Assembly: GCA_964453525.1 (NCBI GenBank)
Contig: CAYVOV010000013.1
Coordinates: forward strand, 1 to 64,000
Direction: 5' to 3'
From: CAYVOV01 sp964453525
GTDB lineage: Bacteria; Chloroflexota; Dehalococcoidia; Dehalococcoidales; UBA2162
DNA length: 64,000 bases
In this document: piece by piece, positions 1 to 8,402 of the stretch
Layout of the letters: each line of letters opens with the position of its first letter
Position numbering within the stretch: position 1 is the first letter of the stretch
Made by a program: the position numbers and the translations under genes
Notes under the pieces: generated by a model
What the model was told of the DNA's origin: nothing
Databases searched by the model: none
The model's input: only the letters and a program-made list of their open reading frames with translations

Positions 1-2
1 AA

Positions 3-131
3 TCGCGGTATAACAACCCGGCCCGCGGCGAGGGGGGGCTTTTTACACCGCTCTCCGCGAAGACAGTAATCATCACCGGGCTCAGGGCAATGTCTTCCGC
101 TGAAAAAGAGAAATGTTGGAGTGATGAATGA
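3..131 (+). CDS. 3' end of an unidentified upstream gene (partial)
   Basis: An open frame enters from the left edge and stops at a TGA that overlaps the ATG of the next gene (ATGA). It encodes about 42 residues, ending ...EKEKCWSDE. The overlap is the usual sign of translational coupling, so this is probably the tail of a gene cotranscribed with the Fe-S scaffold, HypE-like and FdhD genes. The visible fragment contains no recognisable domain. A formate-dehydrogenase or other molybdoenzyme subunit would fit the neighbourhood, but nothing in the fragment shows it. Confidence 0.4.
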   Translation, partial: SRYNNPARGEGGLFTPLSAKTVIITGLRAMSSAEKEKCWSDE

Positions 132-514
132 GTGAAGTAAAGACATTATACAGCGAAAAGGTTATGGAACACTTCAGGAATCCCAGGAATATCGGTGAGA
201 TGGAAAATCCTGATGGCATCGGTTATGTCGGAAATCCGGTCTGCGGCGACATTATGGAGCTGTACATCAAAGTTAAAGACAATATAATTACCGATGCCAG
301 ATTCAAGACGTTCGGCTGCGGTGCCGCCATTGCCACCAGCTCCATGGTAACCGAGCTGGTAAAGGGAAAGACTATAGAAGAAGCACAACAAATATCTAAC
401 CGTGCTGTGGCGGAGGCCCTGGGAGGACTGCCTCCGGTGAAAATGCACTGCTCGGTCCTGGCCGAGGAGGCGCTTAAAAAGGCTATCGAAGATTATCAGA
501 GTAAAAAGACATGA
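128..514 (+). CDS. IscU/NifU-type Fe-S cluster scaffold protein
   Basis: A 128-aa protein with the whole NifU N-terminal (IscU-like) fold and the three cluster-binding Cys at C39 (NPVCGD), C64 (FGCGAA) and C108 (KMHCSV), plus Asp41. Proteins of this family assemble an Fe-S cluster and hand it to apo-enzymes in the cytosol. The usual iscS partner is not in the window. The gene overlaps the end of the upstream frame and sits 16 bp before a HypE-like gene that is followed by fdhD. The cluster therefore looks devoted to maturing a metalloenzyme, possibly formate dehydrogenase (inference). Confidence 0.9.
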   Translation: MSEVKTLYSEKVMEHFRNPRNIGEMENPDGIGYVGNPVCGDIMELYIKVKDNIITDARFKTFGCGAAIATSSMVTELVKGKTIEEAQQISNRAVAEALGGLPPVKMHCSVLAEEALKKAIEDYQSKKT

Positions 515-530
515 AGGAGGAACGGAAACC

Positions 531-1589
531 GTGAGTGAGATGCCTGAAATCGGGAAAATCTCTCCTGAAATCTTTAACGAGCTGATATTTCCCCGTCTGG
601 GAGCCGAGAACAGGAATGTGCTGGTCGGACCTCAGCATGGTGTGGATGTCGGCATCGTGGAAATCGGTGGCAAAGCAGTCTCATTCACCTGTGACCCTGT
701 CTTTATTGTACCAGAGTATGGTTGGGAGAGAGCAGCGTGGTTCGCAACTCATATAATTGCCTCGGATTCAGTTACCTGCGGACTCAAACCCGGGCTTCTG
801 TCGATAGACCTTAACCTGCCAATGGAGATGACAAAGGAACAGCTTACAATAATGTGGGATACAATACACCGCGAATGTAAAAAGCTCGGAGTCAGTGTTA
901 TCTGCGGGCATACCGCCAGATATGAGAACTGCCATTACCCGATGGTGGGTGGAGCGACGATGACCGGTATCGGCGGACTGGACGAATATGTTACTCCGGC
1001 GATGGCGCAGGCAGGAGACAGCATAATCATCACGAAGGGGCCGGCTATTGAAGCAACCGGCATCTTTGGCGCAATGTTTCCCCAGCTAATAGAAAGAGAA
1101 TTCGGGGCTGATTTTAACAGGAGAGTACAGAAAGTGTTCTACAAAATGTCCATTGTGGATGATGCGCTTACGGCGGTAAGTGTTGGTGTTAGGGATAACG
1201 GCGTAACTGCCATGCATGATGCTACAGAGTGCGGAGTATGGGGCGGACTATATGAACTCGCTCAGGCAGCCGGACTGGGAGCAAGGGTAGAAAAGGAGCG
1301 AATAGTACTGGAAGACTGCGTTAGCGAGATTTGTGACTATTTTCAGATTGACCCGTACGTATCCATCAGTGAGGGGACGCTGATAGTCGCCTGTAAAGAG
1401 AATAAAGCTCAGGAAGTAGTAAACACTCTGCTTAAGAAAGGTATAAAATCATCAGTCGTTGGAGAACTGACGGAACCGGAAAAAGGAATGATACTCCTTG
1501 AAGATGGCAGGGAGAAGAGACTGGAACACCCTATCGTTGACCCCTTCTGGAGGACTTTCTACGATGCCCTTGAGAAATACAATACATAG
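531..1589 (+). CDS. HypE-like AIR-synthase-related (PurM-fold) protein
   Basis: 352 aa with the two-domain PurM/HypE architecture: an ATP-binding N-terminal half (GVDVG near 38-42, GHTARYENCHYP in the middle) and the AIRS C-terminal half (MHDATECGVWGG). Genuine HypE ends with a conserved PRIC Cys that is carbamoylated during NiFe-hydrogenase maturation. This protein ends ...DALEKYNT and lacks it, so true HypE activity is unlikely. The GTG start is chosen because AAGGAGG lies 5-12 bases upstream. It is probably cotranscribed with the Fe-S scaffold and fdhD. The substrate is unknown. Confidence 0.75.
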   Translation: MSEMPEIGKISPEIFNELIFPRLGAENRNVLVGPQHGVDVGIVEIGGKAVSFTCDPVFIVPEYGWERAAWFATHIIASDSVTCGLKPGLLSIDLNLPMEMTKEQLTIMWDTIHRECKKLGVSVICGHTARYENCHYPMVGGATMTGIGGLDEYVTPAMAQAGDSIIITKGPAIEATGIFGAMFPQLIEREFGADFNRRVQKVFYKMSIVDDALTAVSVGVRDNGVTAMHDATECGVWGGLYELAQAAGLGARVEKERIVLEDCVSEICDYFQIDPYVSISEGTLIVACKENKAQEVVNTLLKKGIKSSVVGELTEPEKGMILLEDGREKRLEHPIVDPFWRTFYDALEKYNT

Positions 1590-1634
1590 CAGGTCAAGCT
1601 GCGTAATATTCTGAAAATAAGGACAGAATAAAAA

Positions 1635-2456
1635 ATGGACAATGAAATAACGAAAGTTCCTGTTGTAAAACTTACCGGGGAAGGCAGCTATGACTATGAA
1701 GATAACGTTGCCGTGGAATCTCCGCTTACTATCGTTCTGAATAATCAGGAACTTGTTACCCTGCTCTGTTCTCCGGCAAATCTGAAACAACTGGCAGTTG
1801 GATTTCTCTTCTCGGAAGGACTGCTCCAGACAAGGGAGGAGTTGAGAAGCGTAATCGTTGATGAGCAGAGAGGGATAGTAAGGGTGTCCACCGTGGGTGA
1901 AGGTAAGCTTGATATTGATATACTGAACAAGCGTTTTATTACCTCGGGCTGCGGCCGGGGGGCTTCTTTCTATAATGCTGCTGATGCCGGTGGAGATAAA
2001 GCGGAGTCGCGGCTGCAGGTGCCGGCCGGTGCAATCCTTTCTCTGGTCAAGGAATTCCAGCATAGTTCTGAGGCCTACCGGGCTACCGGTGGAGTCCATT
2101 CCGCCGCTCTGTGTGATACAAACCGCATATTGCTCCTCGGTGAAGATATCGGCAGGCATAATGCACTTGACAAGATTTTCGGTGAATGTATCCTCGATGA
2201 TATACCCACTGATGATAAGATAGTCATCAGCAGCGGCAGAATCTCCTCGGAAATGCTTCTCAAGGTAGCCAAGAGGCAGGTTCCGATAATTGCTTCCAAA
2301 TCTGCTCCCACTGACCTTGGAATAAAGCTTGCCAATGATATGGGGATAACTCTCATTGGCTTCGTCAGAGGGAAACGGGCAAGCGTTTATGCGAATAGCT
2401 GGAGAATATTGTCCGATGCTAAAAGTGTTGCCATCGGACAGGAGCAGACCGTTTAG
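1635..2456 (+). CDS. fdhD: FdhD, sulfurtransferase for formate dehydrogenase
   Basis: 273 aa carrying the FdhD signatures: SGCGRG (C106), GEDIGRHNALDK (169-180) and SGRISSEMLLKVA. In E. coli, FdhD takes sulfur from IscS and sulfurates the molybdenum cofactor of formate dehydrogenase. E. coli has a CxxC pair at this site; here only the first Cys is kept, as in many homologues. The gene is the last of a small plus-strand group and is followed by an intrinsic terminator. No formate dehydrogenase catalytic gene is in view, so the client presumably lies to the left of the window or elsewhere. Confidence 0.9.
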   Translation: MDNEITKVPVVKLTGEGSYDYEDNVAVESPLTIVLNNQELVTLLCSPANLKQLAVGFLFSEGLLQTREELRSVIVDEQRGIVRVSTVGEGKLDIDILNKRFITSGCGRGASFYNAADAGGDKAESRLQVPAGAILSLVKEFQHSSEAYRATGGVHSAALCDTNRILLLGEDIGRHNALDKIFGECILDDIPTDDKIVISSGRISSEMLLKVAKRQVPIIASKSAPTDLGIKLANDMGITLIGFVRGKRASVYANSWRILSDAKSVAIGQEQTV

Positions 2457-2480
2457 TCGAAATCTATTATCATTATATAC

Positions 2481-2519
2481 CCTGCAGTAGGCTGAGGGTA
2501 TCACTTGCAGGGGTTTTTA
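2481..2519 (+). terminator. Rho-independent terminator after fdhD
   Basis: Inverted repeat CCCTGCA (2481-2487) / TGCAGGG (2507-2513) followed by a T run. It lies 25 bp after the fdhD stop and just before the convergent CoA-transferase stop. Confidence 0.7.
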
Positions 2520-2526
2520 TTTGTAT

Positions 2527-4005
2527 CTATTCGAGGGCGCCAGCAATGACAAGTTCGGCGATTTCCTCGTCTGACATCCCCAGGATTTCCTTGAAGACGT
2601 AGTCGTTATGCTCGCCAAGCAGTGGTGCTCGTGTCAGTTCGGCAGGAGTCTTCGACATTATAAAGGGAGACGATACGGCATGGTGCTTCCCCAGTGTCGG
2701 ATGGTCGAGCTCCGGGAAGGTATTGCGATGCTTTGTCTGGGGGTCATGCTCAAGCTGGTCTTCACCGGTCTCAAGCAGGCCGGCGGCAACTCCGCCTTCC
2801 TGCATAAGGGTCATTACCTCTTCAGCCTTACGGTTAATCGTCCACTCGCCGACAATCCCGTCAAGCTCTTCCTCATTTTCCTTTCTGGCGAGAAGAGTAG
2901 CAAATCTGGAGTCGCCGGCAAGCGCCGGATTGCCGATAACCTTGCAGAAACTATACCATTCTTCGTCGGTGAACACCGATATAGCGCACCACCGTTCTTC
3001 GTTAAGGCAGCGATAGGTGCCTGAAGGATTCTTGCCTAGCTCACATATTCCGGTTGGTAATCGTTCTCCCGCCACCTCGGCCGGCGTCAGTCTCATTATC
3101 ACCTGTTCAGGAGTAAGGTTGATTGTCCACTCCTCGATGAGCTTTGCCAGTTCGTTTTCGTTTTCCTGTCTTGCCCGGGTGGTGGTGAATCTGGCGTCCT
3201 TTGTCCAGGCAGGCTCTCCCAAAATTTTACAGAAGCTTTCCCATTCTTTATCAGTAGATAGAGGGATGCTGCACCAGGTGTATTCATCCCGGCAGCGGTA
3301 GGCATTATGAGGGGCGGCGTGTAAAAGTTTGTTTCCCATTCTATTGGCTACCCGCCTGTTTACCGTGTAGTCGAGGATAAGGGGCGTCATAAACTGTACC
3401 CCAGTCTCGAACTGGGAGGTATCGATAAACTGCCCCTTGCCGGTCCGCTTCTTGTAGAGGAGAGCGGCCAGGATAATCATTACATTATAGCTTGGAGTGA
3501 TGAAATCCGTATAGACTCCCATTTCCGGTGGCGGACGGTCAGGCCATCCGGTGATATGGCTGAAGCCTGAAAGGGCTGAAAGCTGGAAACCCCAGCCGGG
3601 GTGCCTGGAAAAAGGTCCGGTTTGCCCCTGCATGCAGGAACTGAGCATGATAATATCAGGCTTCACCTTCTTCAGTTCCTCATAACCCAGCCCGAGCCTT
3701 TCCATTACTCCACCGGCGTAATTCTCCACCACAACGTCGGCCCAGGCGATAATTCTCTTGGTTACCTCCACCGCTTTCGGATTCGTCAGGTCAAGAGTGA
3801 TGCTCATCTTGCCGGTGCTCCACTGGGTGAAGTGGACGCTGAGGTCCGGTTCCGGACCGAATGTTCGATACAGGTCAAGTGCTTTTCTGCTCTCAATTCT
3901 GACTATCGTTGCCCCCTGGTCAGCCAGAGTCTTGGTTGTTAAAGGACCGACAATAACCCGGCAAAAATCAGCAATCTTAACTCCTTCAAGCAGCTTCTTT
4001 TTCAT
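2527..4005 (-). CDS. Class III CoA-transferase (CaiB/BaiF) with duplicated small domain
   Basis: 492 aa, about 100 longer than the usual 390-410. The N-terminal Rossmann part is normal, and TDF at 166-168 supplies the likely catalytic Asp167. Residues 236-306 and 331-401 are two tandem copies of the same module (YRC..W..I..+TD.EW.SFCK.+G.PA..D.RF.T..AR.EN..EL). The paralogue at 44779-45963 has one copy, and the length difference (98 aa) equals one module. The family moves CoA between carboxylic acids through glutamyl/aspartyl anhydride intermediates. The gene follows a second CaiB gene 30 bp upstream on the same strand, which suggests a heteromeric enzyme. The acyl substrate is unknown. Confidence 0.88.
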   Translation of the reverse strand: MKKKLLEGVKIADFCRVIVGPLTTKTLADQGATIVRIESRKALDLYRTFGPEPDLSVHFTQWSTGKMSITLDLTNPKAVEVTKRIIAWADVVVENYAGGVMERLGLGYEELKKVKPDIIMLSSCMQGQTGPFSRHPGWGFQLSALSGFSHITGWPDRPPPEMGVYTDFITPSYNVMIILAALLYKKRTGKGQFIDTSQFETGVQFMTPLILDYTVNRRVANRMGNKLLHAAPHNAYRCRDEYTWCSIPLSTDKEWESFCKILGEPAWTKDARFTTTRARQENENELAKLIEEWTINLTPEQVIMRLTPAEVAGERLPTGICELGKNPSGTYRCLNEERWCAISVFTDEEWYSFCKVIGNPALAGDSRFATLLARKENEEELDGIVGEWTINRKAEEVMTLMQEGGVAAGLLETGEDQLEHDPQTKHRNTFPELDHPTLGKHHAVSSPFIMSKTPAELTRAPLLGEHNDYVFKEILGMSDEEIAELVIAGALE

Positions 4006-4035
4006 AGAATATCTCCTGTCCGCATTCTCATTTGG

Positions 4036-5274
4036 CTATATGACCCCTGCCTGCTTCAGTGTCAGGAGCTGCTCCTTTGACATACCCAGTTCATCCAGGT
4101 AAATCTCCTGATTATGCTCACCGATGAGCGGAGCCCGTCGTGATAAAGTGGGAGGTAATTCAGTGGTTTTGGCAAAAGGACCGGGGTAGGTAAAGCTGGC
4201 ACCCAGTTCAGGATGCTCCAGTTCCACCCAGAAGTCCCGTGCTTTAAGCTGAATATTATCAAGTATATCTTTTGTATCGGTCAATGGATAAAGCTGGGCG
4301 TTATGCTCCAGTGCTCCCTCTAAGAGCTCATTCTTGGTATACTTTTCAAAAAGCTTGAGGGTCGGTCTTTCTATGCCGTCCGCTACCTCTTGTGTTAGAT
4401 TCATCATGTCGAACGTGTCCCAGTCAAAATTCGATATGAAATCGTCGGCTACCCCTTCGCTTTCCATCCATCGTACCAGCGGTGAGTTCCAGCGCCGGGC
4501 GAACTGTCCGCCCCAGTATATTGCGTAAACGTAACCATCCTTGCACGGCCATATCCGCCTGATGCTTATGCCGCCCATCCGTCCACCACGCCGCATCATT
4601 CTTTTATTGAAGTCCCAGTGGTGAGTTATCCTCTCGGGAGTGCACCGTGTTACGGAGTCCTGTATTGAGACGTCCACATATTGTCCTTCCCCGGTCATCT
4701 CGCGGTGGTATATTGCCATCAATGCTCCCTGGGCTGCCTGAATTCCGGCGTGAAGGTATGTCTGAGCATGATGACTGATTCGTACCGGCGGGCGGTCAGC
4801 ATCGCCAACCGAGAACATGTAACCACCGAGAGCCCAGGCGACTATGTCCGAAATCTTATAATCTCTATATGGACCGGTCTGCCCGAAAGGAGTGATAGAA
4901 ACCAGGCTGACGCCGGGATTTATTTTCTCCAGGACCGGGTGTCCCAGCCCGATTTTCTCCATGTGTCCCGGCGGAAACGACTCTACAACGACATCCGCTG
5001 TCTGAACGAGCTTCCTGAAAATCTCTTTGCCATCGGCAGTCTCGATATCGAGGGTTATACCTCTCTTGTTGGCGTTAAAGGCAAACCAGAAGAGGCTTTT
5101 TCCCGGGTCAGGTTCGTCATTATAGAAGGGACCGATATTACGGGCAGAATCACCTTCAGGTTTCTCTACCCTGATAACATCAGCTCCGAGGTCTCCCAGA
5201 ACCCTGCCGCACATCAGCCCTTTCTCATCGGCAAGGTCGAGTATTCGGTAGGGACTGAGCATACCTTCTGCCAT
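4036..5274 (-). CDS. Class III CoA-transferase subunit without the catalytic Asp
   Basis: 412-aa CaiB/BaiF family protein (GDLGADVIRVEKPEGDS; KRGITLDIETADGK; DVSIQDSV). Aligned by eye with its partner, the position of the catalytic Asp (TDF in the partner) falls in HHAQTYLHAG and holds no acidic residue. The two-subunit benzylsuccinyl-CoA:succinate transferase BbsEF also has one subunit lacking this Asp, so this gene and the next probably encode a heteromeric CoA-transferase (inference). It is the first gene of the pair. The pair at 44779-47245 has the same order and strand. Confidence 0.85.
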   Translation of the reverse strand: MAEGMLSPYRILDLADEKGLMCGRVLGDLGADVIRVEKPEGDSARNIGPFYNDEPDPGKSLFWFAFNANKRGITLDIETADGKEIFRKLVQTADVVVESFPPGHMEKIGLGHPVLEKINPGVSLVSITPFGQTGPYRDYKISDIVAWALGGYMFSVGDADRPPVRISHHAQTYLHAGIQAAQGALMAIYHREMTGEGQYVDVSIQDSVTRCTPERITHHWDFNKRMMRRGGRMGGISIRRIWPCKDGYVYAIYWGGQFARRWNSPLVRWMESEGVADDFISNFDWDTFDMMNLTQEVADGIERPTLKLFEKYTKNELLEGALEHNAQLYPLTDTKDILDNIQLKARDFWVELEHPELGASFTYPGPFAKTTELPPTLSRRAPLIGEHNQEIYLDELGMSKEQLLTLKQAGVI

Positions 5275-5344
5275 TTATTCTTCTCCCTTCTGTAAGCTGA
5301 CTTTCCCTCAGCAGCACAGGCTGCCGGATTAAATAACTGTCTGA

Positions 5345-6364
5345 TTAGAGCCCTTTTTCGGCAAATAATCTGGCCACCTCAGCCAGGCGACAACAAAAAG
5401 CCCATTCATTATCGTACCAGACGAGTACCTTGACCATATTGTCATTGATTATCATCGTGCCCGGGGCATCTACGATGGCGCTTTCTGTAGTGCCGAGGAA
5501 ATCGCTGCTGACTAACTCCTCTTCTGTATAACCGAGGATACCCTGTAGCTTTCCTTCCGCCGCTTCACGCAGTGCGTTATTAACTTCTTTAACAGTAACC
5601 TTTTTCTCCAGTTCGGCTACAAGATCGACCACCGAGCAAGAAGGTACCGGCACGCGCATCGCCAGTCCGTCAATTTTACCTTCAAGTTCGGGGATGAGTC
5701 TCCCGACAAGTTTAGCAGCACCTGTTGTAGTCGGGATGATATTGGCTGGTGCTGACCTGGCGCGCCGGAGGGAGGTATGATGCCTGTCGATAAGTCTCTG
5801 GTCTCTTGTGTAGGAATGCACCGTAGTCATCAGACCATGATTAACTATGAAGTTCTCATGCAGTACTTTGACTACCGGAGCTACGCAGTTGGTTGTACAG
5901 GAGGCACAGGATACTATGTGATGTTTTTCAGGGTCGTAAAGTTCTTCATTAACTCCCAGAACGATCGTTATATCTTCATTAGTTGCCGGTGCGGATATAA
6001 TTACCTTCTTAGCTCCGTTGGCGATATGCCCGGTTAGCAAGTGGGCGTTGGTGAGTGTCCCGGTGCTGTCGATTACTATATCGACACCACATTCATGCCA
6101 GGGAATCTTGGCCGGGTCGCGTTCGGAAAAAAATCTCACTTTGTTCCCATCAACGATAATATATTCTTCCTCTGCCTCCACATTACCGGGGTATTTACCA
6201 TAGGCGGTATCCCATTTGAGCAGGTGGGCATTTGTCTTGGCATCGGAACTGCCGTTTGCCGCTACCACCGCCAGGCTGTCTCTGTGATATTGATTGATAG
6301 TCCGGAAAGTCACCCTTCCGATTCGTCCGAAACCGTTAATTGCTATATTGGTTGTCATTTTCAT
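5345..6364 (-). CDS. gap: Type I glyceraldehyde-3-phosphate dehydrogenase
   Basis: 339 aa with the N-terminal GFGRIGR nucleotide-binding motif, catalytic Cys156 in SCTTNC and the C-terminal WYDNEW. It interconverts glyceraldehyde-3-phosphate and 1,3-bisphosphoglycerate in glycolysis/gluconeogenesis. At the end of beta-strand 2 the sequence is AANGSSD (residues 35-41), so Gly replaces the Asp that usually holds the NAD ribose. That suggests relaxed or NADP preference (inference). Either ATG at 6364 or 6358 may be used; GGAGGG lies just upstream. It stands alone, not beside pgk or tpi. Confidence 0.95.
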   Translation of the reverse strand: MKMTTNIAINGFGRIGRVTFRTINQYHRDSLAVVAANGSSDAKTNAHLLKWDTAYGKYPGNVEAEEEYIIVDGNKVRFFSERDPAKIPWHECGVDIVIDSTGTLTNAHLLTGHIANGAKKVIISAPATNEDITIVLGVNEELYDPEKHHIVSCASCTTNCVAPVVKVLHENFIVNHGLMTTVHSYTRDQRLIDRHHTSLRRARSAPANIIPTTTGAAKLVGRLIPELEGKIDGLAMRVPVPSCSVVDLVAELEKKVTVKEVNNALREAAEGKLQGILGYTEEELVSSDFLGTTESAIVDAPGTMIINDNMVKVLVWYDNEWAFCCRLAEVARLFAEKGL

Positions 6365-6548
6365 TCCCTCCTTCGCTCAGCATACCCTCTATATTGCTGC
6401 TAAATGTGCAGAGATGGTAATTATGAGTAAGGAAGAATGAATTGAGCATATTTACCAAATAGCCTTTCCTTTCTGCCCAAGAAGAATACTTGTTACTGGC
6501 TTTAGCAGTGCTTTCGGTGACCATCATAATCATTTCCCTCCTGTTTTC
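6336..6548 (-). CDS. Possible short upstream ORF overlapping the gap start
   Basis: A minus-strand frame beginning MIMMVTESTAKAS runs about 70 codons and ends inside the first codons of gap. An AGGAGGG tract sits directly before its ATGs, so translation is possible, and its end covers the gap ribosome site. No family is recognised and the composition is unremarkable. It could be a coupled leader ORF or chance. The rest of the gap between gap and the SDR gene holds only a palindrome. Confidence 0.2.
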   Translation of the reverse strand, partial: ENRREMIMMVTESTAKASNKYSSWAERKGYLVNMLNSFFLTHNYHLCTFSSNIEGMLSEGGNENDNQYSN

Positions 6549-6611
6549 AGGTGGTAGTTGGTGGTCTATTCTATGCCAATCGCCTCGCCGTTGTAAACCC
6601 TTCAATCAACA

Positions 6612-6648
6612 GGAAGATACGTGCTTTTATATAAAGCACGTATCTTCC
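6612..6648. terminator. 16-bp perfect palindromic hairpin
   Basis: Arms 6612-6627 (GGAAGATACGTGCTTT) and 6633-6648 are perfectly complementary around the loop TATAT. It lies 70 bp beyond the SDR stop and upstream of gap. No T tract follows on either strand, so it is a factor-assisted terminator, a processing hairpin or an operator rather than a classical intrinsic terminator. Confidence 0.4.
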
Positions 6649-6717
6649 GTATCAGCCATTACGGTAATCAGGCGACCGGCACTGGCTATACCGGACCGAT
6701 GAATCTTCCCCCTGTGC

Positions 6718-7509
6718 CTAATAGGTGAACAGGTCGAGACCGCCCATTACGTGTATATCCTGCCCGGTGATGTACTTAGCCTGCTTCGAGACCAGGTAGG
6801 CGACAAGGTTGGCGACGTCTTCCGGGTCACCGAACTCACGCATGGCTATCTTGGCTTTTATTCGCTCGAACATCTCTCCTCCCTGCGGTCTTCTCTCACC
6901 TTCCTTGGGAGGAGGCAGGTTCTTGGTAGTGTCGACAACGCCCAGAGTTACAGTATTGGCGGTGATGCCGACTCTGGCACCTTCGAGAGCCGCTGTCTTT
7001 GCCAGGGCAATAACGCCTGCCTTGGCTGCCGAATAGTTCGCCTGCCCGAAGCCGCCGAGCACGCCGGCTACGGAAGAGATGTTGACGATTCGCCCCCATT
7101 TCTTCTCGACCATCATGTCCCAGACTTCCCTAATCCAGTGCCAGGGGCCGTCAAGGTTGATTTTAAGATTGGTCTTCCAGTCTTCAACGGTGGTGAGTTG
7201 AATACGTCCACCGCCACGGAGCAGGGCTGCGTTGTTAACGAGGATATCCGGAGGGCCGAAATCAGCCTTAATCTTGGCAACACCGTCTACTACCTGCTGG
7301 TGTTCGCTCTGGTCGACATTATAGGCAATCGCTTTCACTCCCATCCCGACCAGCTCTTTGGCGATTGCCTCAGCGCCCTCGATATTGATATCGACACAGG
7401 CAACGTTAGCTCCTTCTGCCGCCAGTGTCTTGGCGATAGTGTGGCCCATCGCTCCCTGCCGGCCGGTACCGGTAACGATGGCAACCTTCCCTTTTAAACC
7501 CAGATCCAT
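6718..7509 (-). CDS. SDR-family NAD(P)-dependent oxidoreductase
   Basis: 263 aa, classical short-chain dehydrogenase length. The glycine-rich nucleotide motif TGTGRQGAMG (13-22) is a variant of TGxxxGxG. NNAA follows at 92-95, and the catalytic set is Ser145/146, Tyr159 and Lys163 (YSAAK). Asp40 after the second strand favours NAD. The likely role is 3-hydroxyacyl-CoA dehydrogenation, because the enoyl-CoA hydratase gene is 46 bp upstream and two acyl-CoA dehydrogenases precede that. It is the last gene of the acyl-CoA degradation run. Confidence 0.88.
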   Translation of the reverse strand: MDLGLKGKVAIVTGTGRQGAMGHTIAKTLAAEGANVACVDINIEGAEAIAKELVGMGVKAIAYNVDQSEHQQVVDGVAKIKADFGPPDILVNNAALLRGGGRIQLTTVEDWKTNLKINLDGPWHWIREVWDMMVEKKWGRIVNISSVAGVLGGFGQANYSAAKAGVIALAKTAALEGARVGITANTVTLGVVDTTKNLPPPKEGERRPQGGEMFERIKAKIAMREFGDPEDVANLVAYLVSKQAKYITGQDIHVMGGLDLFTY

Positions 7510-7555
7510 AGTTCACCTGACCTTTCTATATTATAATTAATACTTTTGTGTTAGG

Positions 7556-8341
7556 TTACTCTCCAATATAGTTGGGTTTTCTCTTCTCCTGGAAAGCCTT
7601 ACGGCCTTCGGCAAAGTCCTTTGATGAATTTACTTTCCTGCCGAGTTCGGGTTCCAGCTTCAAACCTTCCTCCAGCGGCATATCATATCCACGCAGTATT
7701 GCTTCTTTTACGCCCTGGACTGCCAGCGGTGCCGATTCGCAGATTTTTTCCGCTCTTGCTTTTGCCGCAGCCATGAGCTCGACCAGAGGCACCACCTCGT
7801 GTACAAGGCCTATCTTCAAGGCTTCCTGGGCATCGATTCTCCTGCCCATAAGAGTCATCTCCATGGCTGTGCTCAACCCTACCAGACGCGGCAGGCGCTG
7901 GGTCCCTCCCCAACCGGGCATCAATCCCAGTGTTACTTCGGGAAGGCCCATCTTGGCGGTGTCAGCAGCGACGCGTATATCGCATGCCATGGCAATTTCA
8001 AGGCCACCTCCGAGGGCATAGCCGTTGATTGCGGCAACAAGAGGTTTCCATAGCTCAAACCCGCGTACCAGAGTTTCCTGCGGCATGGCAGGACGTTGTG
8101 GCTGACCTCCCCCCGGAGGACCGCTGCCAGGTGGTCCGGAACCTCTGAGGTCCAGACCGGTGCAGAAAGCCTTCTCTCCGGCGCCGGTAACGATGCCTAC
8201 CCACAGCTCTTTTCTATCCCGGAAGTCAACCAGAGCGTCATACCATTCGGCAAGTGCCTGAGGGCTGAGAGCATTCATCACCTCCGGCCGGTCGATTGTA
8301 AAGGTGGCAATATGACCTTCTGTCTCATATCTAATCGGCAT
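7556..8341 (-). CDS. Enoyl-CoA hydratase/isomerase family protein
   Basis: 261-aa crotonase-fold protein: CTGLDL, the oxyanion-hole segment INGYALGGGLEIAMACD (106-121) with Glu115, and LPEVTLGLMPGWGG with Glu135. Both Glu residues expected of a true hydratase are present, so hydration of trans-2-enoyl-CoA is likely. A Gly/Pro-rich insert (about 67-83, repeated SGPPG) sits in the loop after the first CoA-binding motif and is unusual. It lies between the acyl-CoA dehydrogenases and the SDR, in beta-oxidation order. Confidence 0.9.
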   Translation of the reverse strand: MPIRYETEGHIATFTIDRPEVMNALSPQALAEWYDALVDFRDRKELWVGIVTGAGEKAFCTGLDLRGSGPPGSGPPGGGQPQRPAMPQETLVRGFELWKPLVAAINGYALGGGLEIAMACDIRVAADTAKMGLPEVTLGLMPGWGGTQRLPRLVGLSTAMEMTLMGRRIDAQEALKIGLVHEVVPLVELMAAAKARAEKICESAPLAVQGVKEAILRGYDMPLEEGLKLEPELGRKVNSSKDFAEGRKAFQEKRKPNYIGE

Positions 8342-8402
8342 AATTCTACTCTCCTTCCTTTTTTATTTTAATTCTGATAATTCTTCTTGCTTCGGGTTCC
8401 GA

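Noticed and set aside
531..1589. True HypE or selenophosphate synthetase (SelD)
   Set aside because: It lacks the HypE PRIC tail and the SelD N-terminal Cys/Sec-Lys motif, so only the PurM-like family is named.
1452..2504. A 350-aa minus-strand frame
   Set aside because: It lies antisense across fdhD and the HypE-like gene, has a low-complexity composition typical of shadow frames and no ribosome site.
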